Below, piece after piece: positions 7,243 to 16,745 of a stretch of DNA of 46,646 nt (its first letter is position 1; each line of letters opens with the position of its first letter). The position numbers were made by a program, and so were the translations under genes. A model generated the notes under the pieces. That model was not told the origin of the DNA, made no database searches, and saw only the letters and a program-made list of their open reading frames with translations. Origin of the DNA: Marinomonas profundimaris (GTDB lineage Bacteria > Pseudomonadota > Gammaproteobacteria > Pseudomonadales > Marinomonadaceae); the NCBI RefSeq assembly GCF_000508165.1, contig NZ_AYOZ01000014.1, positions 1 through 46,646 of the forward strand, written 5' to 3'.

Positions 7243-7755
7243 ATGACTGAATTTGAAAAGATGACCCGCGGTGAATCCTTTAATGCCATTGATCTGGACC
7301 TTCGACTGCGCCGTGAAGCGACTCGTCTTGCTTGTGCAAAGTTCAATTCGCACCCAAGTAAAGGCAATTTGCGCCATGTTACCCGTTTGTTTGCAGCCTT
7401 TGACAGTGTTGTTATTGAACCAGGCTTTCAATGCGATTATGGCTCTCAAATTCACCTTGGTAAAAATGTGTTTATTAACTTCCAATGTGTTTTTCTTGAT
7501 AGCGCACCCATTCACATTGGCGACGATGTCTTGATCGGCCCTGCGGTGCACCTTTATACCGTCGATCACCCAAGAGACGCAGACTTGCGCGCGTCAGGCG
7601 AATGTTCAGCCAAATCCATCAAAATTGGCAACAAAGTGTGGATTGGCGGTGGGGCAAAAATCCTTCCTGGTATAGAAATCGGCGACAACGCCATTATTGC
7701 CGCAAATGCGGTTGTCACACGCAACGTTGCAGACAACGAGCGCTATTTCGGCTAG
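7243..7755 (+). CDS. Maltose/galactoside-type O-acetyltransferase, shortened C-terminus
   Basis: A 170-residue left-handed beta-helix acetyltransferase of the Maa/LacA/NodL group, which transfers acetyl from acetyl-CoA to sugars. Visible features: an N-terminal helical mac domain (EFEKMTRGESFNA), FQCDYGSQIHLGKNVFINFQ, LDSAPIHIGDDVLIGPAVHL, the catalytic His in VDHPRDAD, and hexapeptide repeats through IGNKVWIGGGAKILPGIEIG. Family members normally end with a G-N/V-PA-K/R loop that closes the CoA site. Here the frame stops at NERYFG, about 12-15 residues early. Activity is therefore uncertain. ATG 7243 is chosen over an upstream in-frame TTG at 7237; the ribosome binding site is weak. Confidence 0.8.
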   Translation: MTEFEKMTRGESFNAIDLDLRLRREATRLACAKFNSHPSKGNLRHVTRLFAAFDSVVIEPGFQCDYGSQIHLGKNVFINFQCVFLDSAPIHIGDDVLIGPAVHLYTVDHPRDADLRASGECSAKSIKIGNKVWIGGGAKILPGIEIGDNAIIAANAVVTRNVADNERYFG

Positions 7756-7968
7756 CGCTTTTCGCAGGCCATTATGATGAGCTGTACAATGTGTCTTTTT
7801 GCATAATCCCTCTAAAACACAGCATCTTCGTGCTTTATCACGCGGTTATCTGAACTCTTCCTGCAACTAGGTAAGTAATCGGCAATTGTGAAGGAAATCT
7901 CCCCACACGCCCTCTAAACTCGTCTATTTTCTATATACTGCACGGAAATTCGCGAGAGAGGTCGCCCT

Positions 7969-9090
7969 ATGAAAAATTGGATTCTATGTTTAGCCAGCCT
8001 TGTGGCATTGGGTGCGCACGCCTCAGATCACACCATTAGCGATGATTCTTTGCTTGTTAATCAAGTCGCTCAGTTCAACGGTACACCTTGGGGTATTTCC
8101 CTACTGAACGATGCTGAAGCCATTATTACCATCAAACAAGGGAATGCTTATCGCGTGAATTTAGCCACCGGTGAAAAACAACCACTGACTGGCCTACCTA
8201 AAGTTGATAACAGAGGCCAAGGTGGCTTATTGGATGTGGCCAAATCGCCAATATTCGACGAGCAAGGCTGGTTGTATTTCACTTATTCAAAACCTTCCGC
8301 CGAAGGTTCTCGTACGACGCTTGCACGAGCAAAGCTGGTCAATAACACCCTAATCAATTGGCACGATTTATTAGTTTCTGACTCAGCAAGCGCTGAAACC
8401 AAGCACTACGGAGGTCGCATTGCCTTTGACGATCAAGAGCATGTTTTTTTCTCTATTGGTGATCGAGGCGTAAGAGAAAACGCCCAAGATCTGACAAATC
8501 ACGCTGGCAGTATTATTCGCTTAAACTTGGATGGAAAAGTCCCTGCTAATAATCCTTTTGTGACACACGCCAATATCCGCAATGAGATTTGGAGCTACGG
8601 ACACCGCAATCCTCAAGGGTTATTTTATGACAACAACAGCCACACATTGTGGTCAAATGAACATGGCCCAAGAGGCGGCGATGAAATCAACCTCATTCGT
8701 CCGGGTGCCAATTATGGCTGGCCGATTGTGTCGTACGGGAAAGAGTATTGGGGACCGGTTAGCATTGGCGAAGGGACGGAAAAAGTCGGCATCGATAACC
8801 CATTAAACGTGTTTATACCATCGATCGCACCGAGCGGTTTATTACGTTATCAAGGCTTATTGTTTTCCAACTGGAACGGCGATTTTTTATCAACTGCGCT
8901 GGCATTACGCCATTTGAACAAAGTAAGAATTGAAGAAGATGGGGAAATAACCGAGACACGTTACCTTCAACATCTAGAGGAACGACTTCGTTCTATTGCT
9001 GAAGATTCAAAAGGGGCGCTTTATATCGGAACAGATTCCGGGAAGCTCTTAAAAATCACACTTGCTCAGGAAACCATACTCCAACAATAA
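7969..9090 (+). CDS. Periplasmic PQQ-dependent aldose sugar dehydrogenase (YliI-like)
   Basis: A 373-residue protein with a Sec signal peptide (KNWILCLASLVALGAHAS) and the six-bladed propeller of the soluble glucose/sorbosone dehydrogenase family. Signature motifs: TPWGISLL, GQGGLLDVAKSP, KHYGGRIAFDD, GDRGVRENAQDL, YGHRNPQGL, NEHGPRGGDEIN and PGANYGWPIVSYG. E. coli YliI/Asd of this family oxidises aldoses with PQQ and calcium. The enzyme is expected in the periplasm; no PQQ synthesis genes are in the window, so cofactor may be scavenged or made elsewhere. The start ATG follows GAGAGAGGTCGCCCT. A perfect hairpin terminator follows. Confidence 0.88.
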   Translation: MKNWILCLASLVALGAHASDHTISDDSLLVNQVAQFNGTPWGISLLNDAEAIITIKQGNAYRVNLATGEKQPLTGLPKVDNRGQGGLLDVAKSPIFDEQGWLYFTYSKPSAEGSRTTLARAKLVNNTLINWHDLLVSDSASAETKHYGGRIAFDDQEHVFFSIGDRGVRENAQDLTNHAGSIIRLNLDGKVPANNPFVTHANIRNEIWSYGHRNPQGLFYDNNSHTLWSNEHGPRGGDEINLIRPGANYGWPIVSYGKEYWGPVSIGEGTEKVGIDNPLNVFIPSIAPSGLLRYQGLLFSNWNGDFLSTALALRHLNKVRIEEDGEITETRYLQHLEERLRSIAEDSKGALYIGTDSGKLLKITLAQETILQQ

Positions 9091-9119
9091 AATAAGCGCA
9101 TTGCGAAATGCGCTTATTT
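9090..9119. terminator. Bidirectional terminator between convergent genes
   Basis: AAATAAGCGCATT (9090-9102) and AATGCGCTTATTT (9107-9119) form a 13-bp perfect stem with a GCGA tetraloop. It sits between the plus-strand dehydrogenase and the minus-strand cyclase and has T/A-rich arms that work both ways. Confidence 0.88.
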
Positions 9120-9126
9120 CTACAGG

Positions 9127-10152
9127 TTATCCTTCTGCTACCACGCAATTTCTGCCACGGTCTTTGGCTTTGTATAACCGCTGATCTGCGATGGAATACA
9201 AATCCTTGAAGTCACCGCCGTCTTTATTACTCGCAGACACACCGATACTGACCGTATAGTGAATGTCTTGCCCTTCAAAATCGAAGGCTGTGCTATCGAC
9301 GTATTGGCAAAACGCCAGCGCCCAAGCCTTGCTTTGCATGACGGGCAACAAGACACAAAACTCTTCGCCGCCCAATCTAAAAAGCTGCTCGCTGTCCTCT
9401 ACATGCGCTCTCAATCTATTGGCGAAATCGACTAAAAGTGCGTCACCAACATCATGGCCATAACGATCATTAACGCGCTTAAAATGGTCTAAATCAATCA
9501 ATACAAATGCCAGACCGTCTTCGCCTTCCTTTGCCAACTCAAGCTGTTGCTCATATTTTAACGACATATTCCGACGGTTGGCTAAGCCTGTTAAAGGGTC
9601 TGTCGCTGCAACGATCATTAACGCTTTTAACATTTTTTTATGAATCTTATCCCCAGCGTGACTTAACCCCCATAAGAAAAGATAGGCAAAACACAGGTTT
9701 ATAACGACACCAGGTAACTGAGCGGGATAATCTGCATAAAAACGCCAACATAGAATGATGGCCACCAAGACCAAACATATGCCCGTGAGCCAAACAGCAA
9801 TCTTTCGACCTAGCATCAAATAGGCACTCATCGGGAATATCAGCACCCACACTTGCCGACCTGAAAATAAAGGTGAGTAGACAAGGGACGTTAAAATTCC
9901 GATAAATATAAAGGATATATAAAAGAGAATAGCCCACCGATAGTAGCGCCAGTTTTTCGGTATAAACCAAATACAAACAGTAAGAATAAGAAGAATGGCT
10001 TCTATTAAAGCGACAATGTAATGCCCGACCAATAAATTAATATTGATAAAAATAAAGCAAGTTGCACCAATAATTGACAAAAAACCTTTGAAAAAAGTTT
10101 CATTAAAAAGGTCATTATTAAACCAATGGTATATAGGAAATTGCTTATTCAT
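9127..10152 (-). CDS. Membrane-bound diguanylate cyclase (GGDEF)
   Basis: A 341-residue protein. Residues 20-165 contain about five to six hydrophobic segments, a membrane sensor module of no family I can name. Residues 180-341 are a GGDEF domain: DPLTGLANRRNM, LIDLDHFKRVNDRYGHDVGD and an intact RLGGEEF (GGEEF at 261-265), so c-di-GMP synthesis is expected. The four residues at the inhibitory-site position are EDSE rather than RxxD, so product inhibition through the canonical I-site looks absent. It starts 18 nt downstream of the mlaA stop and may be cotranscribed with it. The ribosome binding site before ATG 10152 is weak. Confidence 0.92.
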   Translation of the reverse strand: MNKQFPIYHWFNNDLFNETFFKGFLSIIGATCFIFININLLVGHYIVALIEAILLILTVCIWFIPKNWRYYRWAILFYISFIFIGILTSLVYSPLFSGRQVWVLIFPMSAYLMLGRKIAVWLTGICLVLVAIILCWRFYADYPAQLPGVVINLCFAYLFLWGLSHAGDKIHKKMLKALMIVAATDPLTGLANRRNMSLKYEQQLELAKEGEDGLAFVLIDLDHFKRVNDRYGHDVGDALLVDFANRLRAHVEDSEQLFRLGGEEFCVLLPVMQSKAWALAFCQYVDSTAFDFEGQDIHYTVSIGVSASNKDGGDFKDLYSIADQRLYKAKDRGRNCVVAEG

Positions 10153-10170
10153 TCGTTGCCATCTACCCGA

Positions 10171-10989
10171 TTATTCAGACCAGCTTGAATCAACAGTCTC
10201 GTCATTATTAGACGCGCTTTCGTCACCCCATGAATCCTCGCCCCATGAGCCGTCTCCAGCCTCCTCACCCCAGCTGTCGTCTGCTGAGCTGTCTTCTTGT
10301 ATCGACTCTTTTTGCGGCGGATTACCGTCATAAACCTCATGGGCGCGACTTTGCAAATACACATCGCGGATAAAGCTGTATCGATCGCCGACAATCATAC
10401 CTTCTGCATTCAGGTATCGTGCTCTAGTTTGCACCACATCCAATCCGAGCAAGCCAAGCTCCTCATCACTGTTCAGGTCAAGAACGCCAGTCTCATCAAT
10501 GGAAACGTATTCGACCACCAACCCCGAACCATCGCGAACCGTCGAAGGGCCAAAGAACGGTAAAACAAGATAAGGCCCAGACGACACACCCCAATAACCT
10601 AGCGTTTGCCCAAAGTCTTCGTCGTAATGCTTTAACCCCATTTCACTGGCCACATCAAAAATACCAAACCAACCTGCCGTGCTGTTGATCAGAAAACGAA
10701 AGGTAGACGACGCCGTTTGATCCCATTTTCCTTGTAATAGATTATTGGTGATATTGCCAATTTCGCCAAGATTTGAGAAAAAGTTACTCACGCCTTTTTG
10801 AACGGGTGTCGGCGTAATGGCCTTATACCCTTTCGCAACAGGCTTCAAAACCGCCCCATCAATGGCATCATTAAAGGTAAACATAGAACGATTAAAGCCT
10901 TCCCAAGGATCCTCTTCTGTTGCGGCCACCGTCCCCTGTGAAAACACCAACAACACACTCAAAAACAAAGCACTGATCACATTTAGCAT
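10171..10989 (-). CDS. mlaA: MlaA/VacJ-family outer-membrane lipid-asymmetry protein
   Basis: A 272-residue MlaA homologue. MlaA sits in the outer membrane and removes misplaced phospholipids from the outer leaflet to the MlaC/MlaFEDB system. Diagnostic motifs: DPWEGFNRSMFTFND, LKPVAKGY, VSNFFSNLGEIGNITNNLLQG, FRFLINSTAGWFGIFDVA, DFGQTLGYWGV and GPYLVLPFFGPSTVRD. The signal peptide (LFLSVLLVFSQGTVAA) has no Cys, whereas E. coli MlaA is a lipoprotein. After the conserved body there is an acidic low-complexity tail with repeated SWGE/SWGD units (about residues 235-272). No other mla genes are in the window. Family call firm; the anchoring mode is unclear. Confidence 0.92.
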   Translation of the reverse strand: MLNVISALFLSVLLVFSQGTVAATEEDPWEGFNRSMFTFNDAIDGAVLKPVAKGYKAITPTPVQKGVSNFFSNLGEIGNITNNLLQGKWDQTASSTFRFLINSTAGWFGIFDVASEMGLKHYDEDFGQTLGYWGVSSGPYLVLPFFGPSTVRDGSGLVVEYVSIDETGVLDLNSDEELGLLGLDVVQTRARYLNAEGMIVGDRYSFIRDVYLQSRAHEVYDGNPPQKESIQEDSSADDSWGEEAGDGSWGEDSWGDESASNNDETVDSSWSE

Positions 10990-11038
10990 TTTATTTATCC
11001 TTACAACGACACCACGGACAAGACACGTCTTACCGATA

Positions 11039-14000
11039 CTAAACCAGTTTTTTCACTTCTTGCCACTGTTTTGCCAATCGTTTATCCGATATGGGTTCTA
11101 ACGTCCCAACAGATTGAGCAAACAAGGAAATACGATACTCTTCTAACATCCAGCGATACTTCACCAATTCAGGATCATATAACGTTTTTTCATCATGCGC
11201 CTTTTTCTGACGAAGATAACTTTGCCATAAGCCTTCCAGCTCGGTCACATAAGCATTTTCTTTATTTAAATGATTTTGAAAACGCTCCAACCTCACCTCA
11301 ATGCCTTTAAAATAGCGCGGCAGCTGGCCAAGCCAAACCAATGGCGTATTTCCAATAAAACCAGGATAAACCAACTGCCCTAGCTGGACTTTAATATCAC
11401 CGTACACTCTGGTCCACGGCAATGGAATGCTGCCTTTCATCTTCTTCGCCACGCCTTGATAAGAAGACAACACACGATACAACTGCTCCGCCATATTATT
11501 GGCAACGCTCACCAATTGAGGTTTGTGGTCTGTCACACAACGCCCAAAAGCGTCTTTTGTGCGCGGTAATGTTCGACCATCTAAAAAGACCTTATCCAAC
11601 ACCGCATTCAACAAATCGTCCAGTAGGGTTTCTTTCTGACCCAATGGCGAAAAGATCAACATGGACTCTTTTAAATGTGGCAAATTCTTTTGCAGATAGC
11701 GCATTTCCTTGCTTAACGTCAACTTTAGCAGCGTGATCACCCCTTTTCGGTGTGTTTCAATCGCCGTATTACGGTCATCAAACATTTTTAACGCAACTTT
11801 TTCGCCTTGCGCCACCAAGGCAGGAAATGCGGTCACCTTAATGCCGGCTTGCTTAATTTCTTGGCGCTCAGGAATGTCTTGATCAGGCCAAACGGTCAAA
11901 CCATCCTGTTCATGCTGCTTGGTACCAAATTTGGCGAAACTTTCTTCAACAAGGTCACTAAATTGCGTTTGTAACTGCGCTAAGTTCTTGCCCACTCCGA
12001 GGATTTTACCTCGTTCATCTACGACTTCGAGGTTGAGCGTAAGGTGAGAATCCAGCTTTTCCGCATTCCATTCGTTAAGAGGAATATCAATTAAGGTTTC
12101 ACGCTTAATCTGCAAGCTAAGTTGCTCCAGTAAATCACCCTTCTCTTTCGACAAGTTCGGATACACACGATCCACAAACTGAGGAATCGGCACAAAGCGA
12201 CGACGCAAGGCTTTGGGCAACGCGCGCAACAAGGCTTCGCAGCGCTCTTTTATGAAACCCGGAACCGCCCAACCCAAATCGTCTAAACTCAGCTGCCGTA
12301 ACAAACCAACCGGGACTTTTAACGTCGCGCCGTCGGTTTCTTTGCCCGGATCAAATTGATAATCAATCGGCAACGCCACGCCATTCAGACCGAATGAATC
12401 GGGAAACGCCATGTCATCGACTTTCACGTCTTGGTTCACCAAGTCGTCACGCGTCATAAACAGCGCTTCGGGCGAGTTTTTAACAAAATACTCTAAACTT
12501 TTAAGGTTACGAACATCCGCTGGCAGACGTTTATCGTAAAAGGCAAAAACCACTTCGTCGTCGACCAAAATATCGCGCGTGCGCAACTTGGCTTCTTGGG
12601 TTTCGAGCTCGTCAATAAGCGCTTTGTTTTTTCGGAAAAATGCCTGTTTAGTGCGCAATTCGCCTTCAACCAAGCCCGATCGAATAAAGATTTCACGGGA
12701 TTCCTCTGGGTTCACATGGCCGAAATCAATTCGGCGTTTCGCGACAATAACTAAGCCGTACAAAGACACTTGCTCTTGCGCCATCACGCGGCCTTGGCTA
12801 CGCTCAAAATGTGGGTCAAAGTATTGGCGTTTTACAAACGGCGCGGCGTATTCCTCTATCCACGCAGGGTCAATACGTGCAGTGACACGCGCATAAAGCT
12901 TGCTGGTTTCGACCAATTCCGCCGCCATAATCCATTGCGGTGGTTTCTTGAACAACATAGAACCCGGAAAAATCGCCAATTTACGTGAACGACAACCCAG
13001 CATTTCTTTACTGTCTTCCATCTTGTTCGCCACTTGCGTAAACAAGCCGGCCAATAAAGAACGATGAATGGCTTCGTAATGGCGCTCTTCGTGCTGTACT
13101 TCTTTGAACCCCAATTGTTTACAGGCAATCATGATTTGGCGATGAATGTCGCGCCATTCACGCATGCGCATGAAATTCAAAAATTGCTTGCGACAATATT
13201 GCCGTAATTGGTTCTGCGACAGTTCTTGGCGTTGAGTTTCAAATCGCTCCCACAAATTCAGGAACACAGCGAAATCTGAATCTTCGTCTTTGTCTACGGC
13301 ATGCGCTTGGTCAGACTGGGTTTTCTTATCTTGTGGGCGTTCACGCGGATCAGGAAGAGATAACGCGCTGACAATAATTGCCACTTCTTTTAAAACACTT
13401 TGCTGTTCCGCTGCGATCAAAATACGACCAAGCTTTGGATCGATCGGTAACTTGGCAAGTTGACGGCCAATTGGCGTTAATCGGTCTTTGTGCAACGCAC
13501 CCAATTCGGTCAAGGCACGATAACCATCGTTGATCATGCGCTTTTCAGGCATTTCAACAAAAGGAAATTTTTCAACCGGCCCAAGCTTCAAATTAGCCAT
13601 TTGTAAAATAACCGACGCCAAATTGGTACGGAAGATTTCGGGATCGGTAAACTCGGCACGGTTACTGTAATCCGCTTCATCATAAAGGCGAATACAAATA
13701 CCGTCGGCCACTCGACCACATCGCCCTGCTCTTTGATTCGCACTGGCTTGGCTGATCTTTTCGATCGGTAATTGCTGGACCTTAGAACGAACACTATAGC
13801 GACTAATGCGTGCCAAACCTGGGTCGATGACGTACCGAATCCCAGGAACGGTTAACGACGTTTCTGCTACGTTGGTCGACAACACAATACGACGACCAGA
13901 ATGGGATTTGAAAATACGCTGCTGCTCACTGGCGCTCAATCGAGCGTACAGCGGCAAGACTTCAGTCGATCGTAATTCCGCTCGTCGTAGTATTTCCGCC

Positions 14001-14914
14001 GTTTCACGGATCTCACGTTCACCCGGCAAAAACACCAGAATATCGCCCGCACCACGATAACCAGACTGACGTTCTTCGGCGATCAACAGCTCTACCGCGT
14101 CTAATACGCCTTGCTCCATGCTTTGGTCTTCATCTAATGCTTCGGAATCAGATTTGCTCAACAAAGGCTGATAGCGCACTTCAACGGGATAAGTTCGACC
14201 CGATACTTCGATAATCGGTGCGTTTTCAAAATGTTCAGAAAAACGTTCAACGTCGATGGTCGCCGACGTCACAATGACTTTTAAATCAGGGCGCGCCGCT
14301 AAAACTTGTTTCAAATACCCCAGCAAAAAGTCGATGTTCAGACTTCGTTCGTGGGCTTCATCAATGATGATGGTGTCGTATTTGTAGAGCATTTTATCTT
14401 GTTGAATTTCCGCCAACAAAATACCGTCTGTCATCAGTTTGATCAGCGTTTCTTCTGTGCTTTCATCGCTAAAACGAACCTGAAAACCGACCTGCTCACC
14501 CAACTTTACTTGTAACTCGTCACTGATCCGTTCCGCCACACTGCGAGCGGCAATTCGACGCGGCTGAGTATGACCAATAACGCCAGCAATACCTCGCCCT
14601 GCTTGCAAACACATTTTGGGTAATTGTGTGGTTTTACCCGAACCCGTTTCACCCGCAATAATGATGACTTGGTTGTCTTGAATCGCTTTGATGATTTCAT
14701 CGGCACGAGCCGCAACGGGCAAGCTTTCATCGTAGGTAATTTTGGGCATTTTGGCGGCACGAGCTTGAAGCAAGGTCTCGGATTTTTCGATCAAAACATT
14801 CAATTCAGATTGCATACGGTCAAAAGGCAACCCTTCCTTTTGACGTTTCGTTAGCTGCGTTTGCTTTTGATCAATTAGATGACGATCGCGCGTCATTACG
14901 GCATTTGTCGGCAT
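11039..14914 (-). CDS. hrpA: ATP-dependent RNA helicase HrpA (DEAH box)
   Basis: A 1291-residue DEAH-box helicase, the usual length for HrpA. Walker A is GETGSGKT (88-95), followed by TQPRRIAARSVA (motif Ia), DEAHER (185-190), TSATID (motif III), and QRAGRCGR (motif VI). The helicase-associated winged-helix, ratchet and OB parts follow, then the long DUF3418 C-terminal region (AFPALVAQGEKVALKMFDD). HrpA acts on structured RNA and collided ribosomes in the cytosol. It is divergent from cysK. ATG at 14914 has a purine-rich AAAGGA about 14 nt upstream, longer than usual; a Met six residues in (MTRDRH) is an alternative start. Confidence 0.96.
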   Translation of the reverse strand: MPTNAVMTRDRHLIDQKQTQLTKRQKEGLPFDRMQSELNVLIEKSETLLQARAAKMPKITYDESLPVAARADEIIKAIQDNQVIIIAGETGSGKTTQLPKMCLQAGRGIAGVIGHTQPRRIAARSVAERISDELQVKLGEQVGFQVRFSDESTEETLIKLMTDGILLAEIQQDKMLYKYDTIIIDEAHERSLNIDFLLGYLKQVLAARPDLKVIVTSATIDVERFSEHFENAPIIEVSGRTYPVEVRYQPLLSKSDSEALDEDQSMEQGVLDAVELLIAEERQSGYRGAGDILVFLPGEREIRETAEILRRAELRSTEVLPLYARLSASEQQRIFKSHSGRRIVLSTNVAETSLTVPGIRYVIDPGLARISRYSVRSKVQQLPIEKISQASANQRAGRCGRVADGICIRLYDEADYSNRAEFTDPEIFRTNLASVILQMANLKLGPVEKFPFVEMPEKRMINDGYRALTELGALHKDRLTPIGRQLAKLPIDPKLGRILIAAEQQSVLKEVAIIVSALSLPDPRERPQDKKTQSDQAHAVDKDEDSDFAVFLNLWERFETQRQELSQNQLRQYCRKQFLNFMRMREWRDIHRQIMIACKQLGFKEVQHEERHYEAIHRSLLAGLFTQVANKMEDSKEMLGCRSRKLAIFPGSMLFKKPPQWIMAAELVETSKLYARVTARIDPAWIEEYAAPFVKRQYFDPHFERSQGRVMAQEQVSLYGLVIVAKRRIDFGHVNPEESREIFIRSGLVEGELRTKQAFFRKNKALIDELETQEAKLRTRDILVDDEVVFAFYDKRLPADVRNLKSLEYFVKNSPEALFMTRDDLVNQDVKVDDMAFPDSFGLNGVALPIDYQFDPGKETDGATLKVPVGLLRQLSLDDLGWAVPGFIKERCEALLRALPKALRRRFVPIPQFVDRVYPNLSKEKGDLLEQLSLQIKRETLIDIPLNEWNAEKLDSHLTLNLEVVDERGKILGVGKNLAQLQTQFSDLVEESFAKFGTKQHEQDGLTVWPDQDIPERQEIKQAGIKVTAFPALVAQGEKVALKMFDDRNTAIETHRKGVITLLKLTLSKEMRYLQKNLPHLKESMLIFSPLGQKETLLDDLLNAVLDKVFLDGRTLPRTKDAFGRCVTDHKPQLVSVANNMAEQLYRVLSSYQGVAKKMKGSIPLPWTRVYGDIKVQLGQLVYPGFIGNTPLVWLGQLPRYFKGIEVRLERFQNHLNKENAYVTELEGLWQSYLRQKKAHDEKTLYDPELVKYRWMLEEYRISLFAQSVGTLEPISDKRLAKQWQEVKKLV

Positions 14915-15160
14915 GATAGGTAAACTTGTATCCTTTTTACTTGGCGCAGAAAAAGTCGTTAAAATAAATAAAGCGCCGTTTGCATTAGATGTCTTGGTAT
15001 TGAACTTAAAGTGGCGTTAAGTTGTTGTACTAAAACCTCTATCTATATAGTTGTAAATTCTAACATCAATCCCAACCTAAGGGTTATAGTGAACGACATT
15101 CGCGGCACATCTAATACGATGTCGCCATCCTCCACAAATCCACCACAAAAAGGAAATGGT

Positions 15161-16126
15161 ATGTCTCATCATGTATTTGAAGATAATTCCCTTACCATTG
15201 GCAATACGCCATTAGTACGCTTAAACCGCATCGGCAATGGTAATATTTGGGCAAAACTAGAATCTCGTAACCCGGCTTTTTCAGTAAAATGCCGCATCGG
15301 CGCCAACATGGTTTGGGACGCCGAAAAAAAAGGCATTCTGAGCAAAGGAAAATCGCTTGTTGAAGCATCGAGCGGTAATACTGGTATTGCTCTGTGCTTT
15401 GTTGCCGCGTCTCGTGGTTACCCAATTACCATCACAATGCCGTCCAGCATGAGTATAGAACGCCGCCAAGTGATGAAAGCGTTGGGCGCGACGATTGTAT
15501 TGACCGAACCCGCCAAAGGCATGAAAGGCGCGATTGCCAAAGCAGAAGAGATTGCACAAGCTGACAATTTCGTACACCTTCAACAGTTTGACAATGCCGC
15601 CAATCCAGAAATTCATGAACAAACCACGGGACCAGAAATTTGGAAAGACACCAATGGTGACATTGACGTCTTCGTTGCCGGTGTTGGCACAGGCGGTACA
15701 ATCACTGGTGTGAGCCGTTACATTAAAAACACGCAAGGTAAAGCCATCATCAGCGTTGCGGTGGAACCAACGACGTCCCCTGTCATTACACAGACAATGA
15801 ACGGCGAAGCACACACTCCATCGCCTCATAAAATCCAAGGCATTGGCGCTGGCTTTATTCCTAAAAACCTTGATTTGACGATGGTTGACCGCGTTGAACA
15901 AGTTTCCAATGAAGACGCTATTGCTATGGCAAAACGTCTGATGCGCGAAGAAGGTATTTTGTGTGGCATTTCCTGTGGCGCCGCCGTGGTTGCCGCAGAA
16001 CGATTAAACCAACAAGCTGATTTTTCCGATAAGAAAATCGTCGTTGTATTACCAGATTCTGGCGAACGTTACTTGTCGACGGCTTTATTTGAAGGTGAAT
16101 TCACCGACAACGAAATCGTCCAGTAA
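15161..16126 (+). CDS. cysK: Cysteine synthase A (O-acetylserine sulfhydrylase)
   Basis: A 321-residue PLP enzyme that makes cysteine from O-acetylserine and sulfide. PLP lysine is K43 in [22 protein letters not shown] binds substrate; [16 protein letters not shown] binds the PLP phosphate. [19 protein letters not shown] marks CysK rather than CysM. The ATG at 15161 is preceded by AAAGGAAA at good spacing; the open frame extends to 15011 but its extra 50 residues match nothing in the family. An intrinsic terminator follows. The 246-bp gap to divergent hrpA must hold both promoters. Confidence 0.96.
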   Translation: MSHHVFEDNSLTIGNTPLVRLNRIGNGNIWAKLESRNPAFSVKCRIGANMVWDAEKKGILSKGKSLVEASSGNTGIALCFVAASRGYPITITMPSSMSIERRQVMKALGATIVLTEPAKGMKGAIAKAEEIAQADNFVHLQQFDNAANPEIHEQTTGPEIWKDTNGDIDVFVAGVGTGGTITGVSRYIKNTQGKAIISVAVEPTTSPVITQTMNGEAHTPSPHKIQGIGAGFIPKNLDLTMVDRVEQVSNEDAIAMAKRLMREEGILCGISCGAAVVAAERLNQQADFSDKKIVVVLPDSGERYLSTALFEGEFTDNEIVQ

Positions 16127-16151
16127 GACTAAGCAAGCCCATTAGAAAACA

Positions 16152-16190
16152 AAAATCCCCGTTCAGGTACGAAACTTAAGCGGGGATTTT
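16152..16190 (+). terminator. Intrinsic terminator after cysK
   Basis: AAAATCCCCG (16152-16161) pairs with CGGGGATTTT (16181-16190) and is followed by more T's. The stem can also serve the minus-strand gene ending at 16264. Confidence 0.9.
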
Positions 16191-16263
16191 TTTTGGTCCT
16201 TATCTAATATTTTTCAAGAGAAGCTTAAAAGCCAAACCACTCTCTTAAAAAAGAAAAGCCCAA

Positions 16264-16512
16264 TTAATGCAGCTTTTTCGTACCATAACGAACCATGTCT
16301 TTGCCGTTTTCATACACATCGGCACTCACCCAACGCCCCAAAAGCAATTTCTGATTGTCATCCAGTACAGCAAGGAAGGGACGACCGTCCGTATTGTTTG
16401 TCGCCAGCGCAACGCCAGCCGCATTAGCAAGCCCCAAGCCACCGTTTTCTATCGCACGTAAAAACGTCTCAAGTTCGGCTAAGGTCTCAATTACATCGTT
16501 GTCATTAATCAT
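16264..16512 (-). CDS. Hypothetical protein, 82 aa
   Basis: A small soluble protein starting at ATG 16512. The first half is an acidic helix (DVIETLAELETFLRAIENGG); the second half is beta-patterned (GRPFLAVLDDNQKLLLGRWV, KDMVRYGTKKLH). It has no signal or membrane segment. I do not recognise the family. The clean frame, its own hairpin-separated locus and the sensible composition make it likely real. The flanking 16513-16745 is gene-free and nothing distinctive is seen in it. Confidence 0.55.
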   Translation of the reverse strand: MINDNDVIETLAELETFLRAIENGGLGLANAAGVALATNNTDGRPFLAVLDDNQKLLLGRWVSADVYENGKDMVRYGTKKLH

Positions 16513-16745
16513 TCTATTTACTCTGCTGCATCAATAATGGCGCTAGAATAACAGTTATTGAAGCGTGAGAAAAATAGCTTAATGAAGGTACTAAGATCTT
16601 CCATAAAAGTGCGGTTAATCTAAGCGATGATGGTTCATTCTTGTTATTTGTTCTCGGATAGCATCACAGACAAAAGCATTTAGGCTTTTGACCTTCTGCG
16701 GATGAAAACAACAACGCCACCTTCCGCCTTCCCCTGAAGAAAGGT

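Noticed and set aside
7602..7853. Frameshifted continuation of the acetyltransferase in another frame
   Set aside because: The alternative frame after the stop does not read as the expected G-N-PA-R segment, so a simple single-base frameshift is not supported.
15011..15160. 50-residue N-terminal extension of cysK
   Set aside because: The family starts at the MSHHVFEDN position and a good ribosome binding site precedes that ATG.
15281..15901. 206-residue minus-strand frame
   Set aside because: Lies wholly within cysK in antisense and has no start signal or family pattern.
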